8,190 bases of DNA from an uncultured Bacilli bacterium. Lineage in GTDB: Bacteria > Bacillota_I > Bacilli_A > RF39 > UBA660. The stretch lies in the NCBI GenBank assembly GCA_948552115.1, contig CAOWNX010000030.1, positions 1 through 8,190 of the forward strand. Direction: 5' to 3'. Below the pieces are notes generated by a model, which had not been told where the DNA came from, did no database searches, and saw nothing but the letters and a program-made list of their open reading frames with translations. The position numbers were made by a program, and so were the translations under genes. Of this stretch, positions 6,852 to 8,190 are shown piece after piece (within the stretch, counting starts at the first letter, position 1; every line of letters starts with the position of its first letter).

Positions 6852-6867
6852 AATTCAACTCACCTTT
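6852..6867 (-). promoter_or_regulatory. Ribosome binding site of rsgA followed by ATT at the start position
   Basis: AAAGGTGAG (6867-6859) is the best Shine-Dalgarno in the region. Four bases after it comes ATT (6854-6852), in frame with rsgA and giving Ile/Met-Thr-Asn-Lys before the ATG at 6842. Four other minus-strand genes here have GGTGA(G) three or four bases before an ATG. ATT may therefore be a rare start codon or a mutated ATG. Confidence 0.5.
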
Positions 6868-6874
6868 CACAATA

Positions 6875-6894
6875 TTCTTTTTTATAAAAAAGAA
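6875..6894. repeat. Perfect 20-base palindrome in the rsgA leader
   Basis: TTCTTTTTT-AT-AAAAAAGAA: nine-base arms around a two-base centre. On the minus strand its T-run is the T-tract of the leader terminator, and its A-run comes just after. The T-tract could thus be drawn into an alternative hairpin. May also be chance in an AT-rich spacer. Confidence 0.5.
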
Positions 6895-6962
6895 CTTACT
6901 GTAGTAAGTCCACAAAAATCATCCTAGAAATCGAAATTAGAATTCGTGATAAACTTACTACA
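6886..6962 (-). promoter_or_regulatory. Attenuator-like leader upstream of rsgA (terminator with competing antiterminator)
   Basis: On the minus strand GGACTTAC (6911-6904) pairs with GTAAGTTC (6899-6892) over a four-base loop, and six T follow (6891-6886): a standard terminator. Upstream, TGTAGTAAGT (6962-6953) is perfectly complementary over ten bases to ACTTACTACA (6909-6900), which includes the 5' arm and loop of the terminator, with CAC/GTG as an added helix. The two folds exclude each other, as in attenuators. No known riboswitch or T-box consensus was recognised. The terminator could alternatively just end the upstream NUDIX-GNAT transcript. Confidence 0.5.
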
Positions 6963-6987
6963 AAAAAATAAATAAAATTTTTTACTA

Positions 6988-7015
6988 ATCATAAATTAAT
7001 CACGCTCCTTTTGAA
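6988..7015 (-). promoter_or_regulatory. Possible promoter of the rsgA leader
   Basis: TTCAAA (7015-7010, four of six) and TATGAT (6993-6988, five of six) are spaced by 16 bases on the minus strand, just downstream of the GNAT gene. Transcription from it would give a leader of about 140 nt that includes the attenuator-like fold. Tentative, since such matches are common in AT-rich DNA. Confidence 0.35.
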
Positions 7016-7042
7016 AGAGGATATAACATTTAGAAAAAATAT

Positions 7043-7615
7043 TCAAGCATTTCTTTTTTGTTTTTCATTATTAACAAATAAGCTTTCTTCAAAGACATCA
7101 CCATAATTAAAAATATATTGTTTCATAATAAAATCTTTCTGTTCTTCGGTAAAATCATTGCCTAAAGAATTACGATAAATATTAAAATGGTTTGGATGGA
7201 AAAAATAATAAGAATTAACTTTTTTAATATAATTACAACTTTCTACAACCTTTTTACTAAATAAATTACTTGGATGAATTCCCAAATATAAAAATGCAAT
7301 ATCATATTGAAGCAAAAAAGAAGTTAAACGTCGTAGTCCTTCCTGGACATAACCTTTCCCCACATATTTTTCTTCTTCCAAAGTGCTTAACTTCAAATTT
7401 TGATATTGAATTTCTGCGAAAGCAATTCGCTCAGAATTCCCACTATGTTTTTGAAGGAAAACTTGAAAAAAAACAACCACTTTATTGTCAACTTTTAAAT
7501 AAAAATAAATTGTTTTTCCAAATGAACTCGACTTAATTTCATCTCCATATAAAGTTCGTTCTAATTTTTCTAAATCATTACAAGATAATTCGATAATAAA
7601 ACCATCTTCTTTCAA
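7043..7615 (-). CDS. GNAT-family N-acetyltransferase
   Basis: 190-residue cytoplasmic protein predicted to transfer an acyl group from acetyl-CoA. KYVGKGYVQEGL (83-94) fits the GNAT motif A (R/Q-x-x-G-x-G/A) that holds the CoA pyrophosphate, followed by the helix and strand FLLQYDIAFLYLGI and then NLFSKKVVESCNYIKK (117-132), typical of motif B. The substrate is not predictable. There is no ATG near the N-terminus: the TTG at 7615 lies one base after the TGA of the upstream NUDIX gene and lacks a good Shine-Dalgarno, so translation is probably coupled by reinitiation (an ATT at 7621 is another possibility). The C-terminal 45 residues, beyond the core fold, are charged. The pairing with NUDIX may be functional or only operonic. 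Confidence 0.75.
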   Translation of the reverse strand: MKEDGFIIELSCNDLEKLERTLYGDEIKSSSFGKTIYFYLKVDNKVVVFFQVFLQKHSGNSERIAFAEIQYQNLKLSTLEEEKYVGKGYVQEGLRRLTSFLLQYDIAFLYLGIHPSNLFSKKVVESCNYIKKVNSYYFFHPNHFNIYRNSLGNDFTEEQKDFIMKQYIFNYGDVFEESLFVNNEKQKRNA

Positions 7616-7616
7616 A

Positions 7617-8165
7617 TCAATAAACCAATCGCTCTAGCTTTTCCAATTTTTCTATATTTTCTTTTGTAGCACGAAAGGTATACGTTTCATCTTCTCGTAA
7701 GCTTTTTTCTTTAAATTCTTCAAACGGAACCCATTTCACTTCTGAAAGTTCTTCCACTTGAATAACAAAATCCTCTATATTTTTATCACATCTCATAAAA
7801 TATTCATAGGATAAACAACTATTTCGATTAGAACTTTGATGTAAAATACAATCAAACAAAAGTAAATCATCAAATGTTGCTTCAAGGCCAACTTCTTCTT
7901 TTAATTCTCGTAACATAGCAGAATTGATAGACTCAAAAGCATCGACATGACCTGCAATAAGACCCCAACAATTAGGATTAAATCTCTTATTTGGACTACG
8001 CCTTTCCATTAAAACTTCATGTTTTGAATTTATCAAAAATAAAGCTACTTCGCGATGAAGAATTCCCCGATCATGCATCATTTCTTTATCTAAAACTCTT
8101 CCAGTTGGATGACCAGATGCATCAACCTCATCAAGCAATTCAAAACCAAGCATCTTTCCACACAT
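7617..8165 (-). CDS. NUDIX hydrolase, IPP-isomerase-like/YfcD type
   Basis: About 182 residues. The NUDIX box GX5EX7REUXEEXGU is complete: Gly72, Glu78, Arg86-Glu87, Glu90-Glu91, Gly93 counted from the ATG at 8165. It binds the divalent metal for cleaving a nucleoside-diphosphate-linked or similar substrate. The N-terminal part (ELLDEVDASGHPTG, then HREVALFLIN) and ERRSPNKRFNPNCWGLIAGH resemble the isopentenyl-diphosphate isomerase-like branch that includes YfcD, so hydrolysis and isomerisation both remain possible. Start is uncertain: ATG 8165 and ATG 8153 both lack a strong Shine-Dalgarno, and the frame stays open to the right edge, so the true start may lie outside. ATG 8153 fits the usual family N-terminus. 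Probably first visible gene of a unit with the GNAT gene. Confidence 0.85.
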   Translation of the reverse strand: MCGKMLGFELLDEVDASGHPTGRVLDKEMMHDRGILHREVALFLINSKHEVLMERRSPNKRFNPNCWGLIAGHVDAFESINSAMLRELKEEVGLEATFDDLLLFDCILHQSSNRNSCLSYEYFMRCDKNIEDFVIQVEELSEVKWVPFEEFKEKSLREDETYTFRATKENIEKLEKLERLVY

Positions 8166-8190
8166 CAAAAGTATCTCTGGTACACACTCG

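Noticed and set aside
6898..6924. Leader peptide ATG-ATT-TTT-GTG-GAC-TTA-CTA-CAG-TAA (minus strand) overlapping the terminator
   Set aside because: Only eight codons; AGG touches the ATG with no spacing, and there is no run of a single amino acid as in classic leader peptides. It may be chance.
7270..7536. Plus-strand open frame of 88 codons within the GNAT gene
   Set aside because: Antisense of a recognisable acetyltransferase; no family similarity and no ribosome binding site.
1..8190. CRISPR array, tRNA/rRNA, insertion sequence or phage module
   Set aside because: No regularly spaced repeats, no tRNA-like or rRNA segments, no transposase or integrase frames and no terminal inverted repeats were seen.

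Overview
The window is AT-rich (G+C visibly low), uses GGTGA(G)-type Shine-Dalgarno sites, and encodes Firmicutes-type families (DUF1292/YrzB, RsgA, a YtqA-like radical SAM protein, a TasA/camelysin-like surface protein). This suggests an uncultured low-GC Firmicute, probably a gut member of Bacilli; that placement is inference. The genetic code looks standard: Trp codons are TGG, and TGA ends at least two intact genes (GNAT and NUDIX) as well as the C-terminal rsgA fragment.

Layout. (1) 1-953, minus: 5' part of an exported surface protein whose 3' end lies beyond the left edge, preceded by a promoter and a hairpin-containing leader. (2) 1120-3534, minus: a GH31 alpha-glycosidase with its own terminator. 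It is divergent from (3) 3636-5186, plus: an unusual fusion of an HD phosphohydrolase domain to a YtqA/YhcC-type radical SAM domain (the family that includes the tRNA-modification enzyme MnmL). The two divergent promoters have abutting -35 boxes. (4) 5175-5826, minus: a DUF1292 protein followed by a small exported protein. The latter overlaps the end of the fusion gene tail to tail, and the fusion gene's terminator lies inside its coding sequence. (5) 5934-6842, minus: an rsgA (ribosome-assembly GTPase) interrupted by one in-frame TGA. Its start region is also odd: the well-placed Shine-Dalgarno points to an ATT, not to the downstream ATG. (6) 6843-7042: a leader with mutually exclusive hairpins, terminator against antiterminator. 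(7) 7043-8165, minus: a NUDIX hydrolase followed one base later by a TTG-initiated GNAT acetyltransferase.

Most genes are housekeeping or metabolic. No defence system, CRISPR array, transposon or phage module is visible. The best leads are the split rsgA with its ATT-like start and attenuator-like leader, the HD-radical SAM fusion, the GH31 enzyme with Glu at the acid/base position, and the TasA-like surface protein with a terminator-like hairpin just before its start codon.
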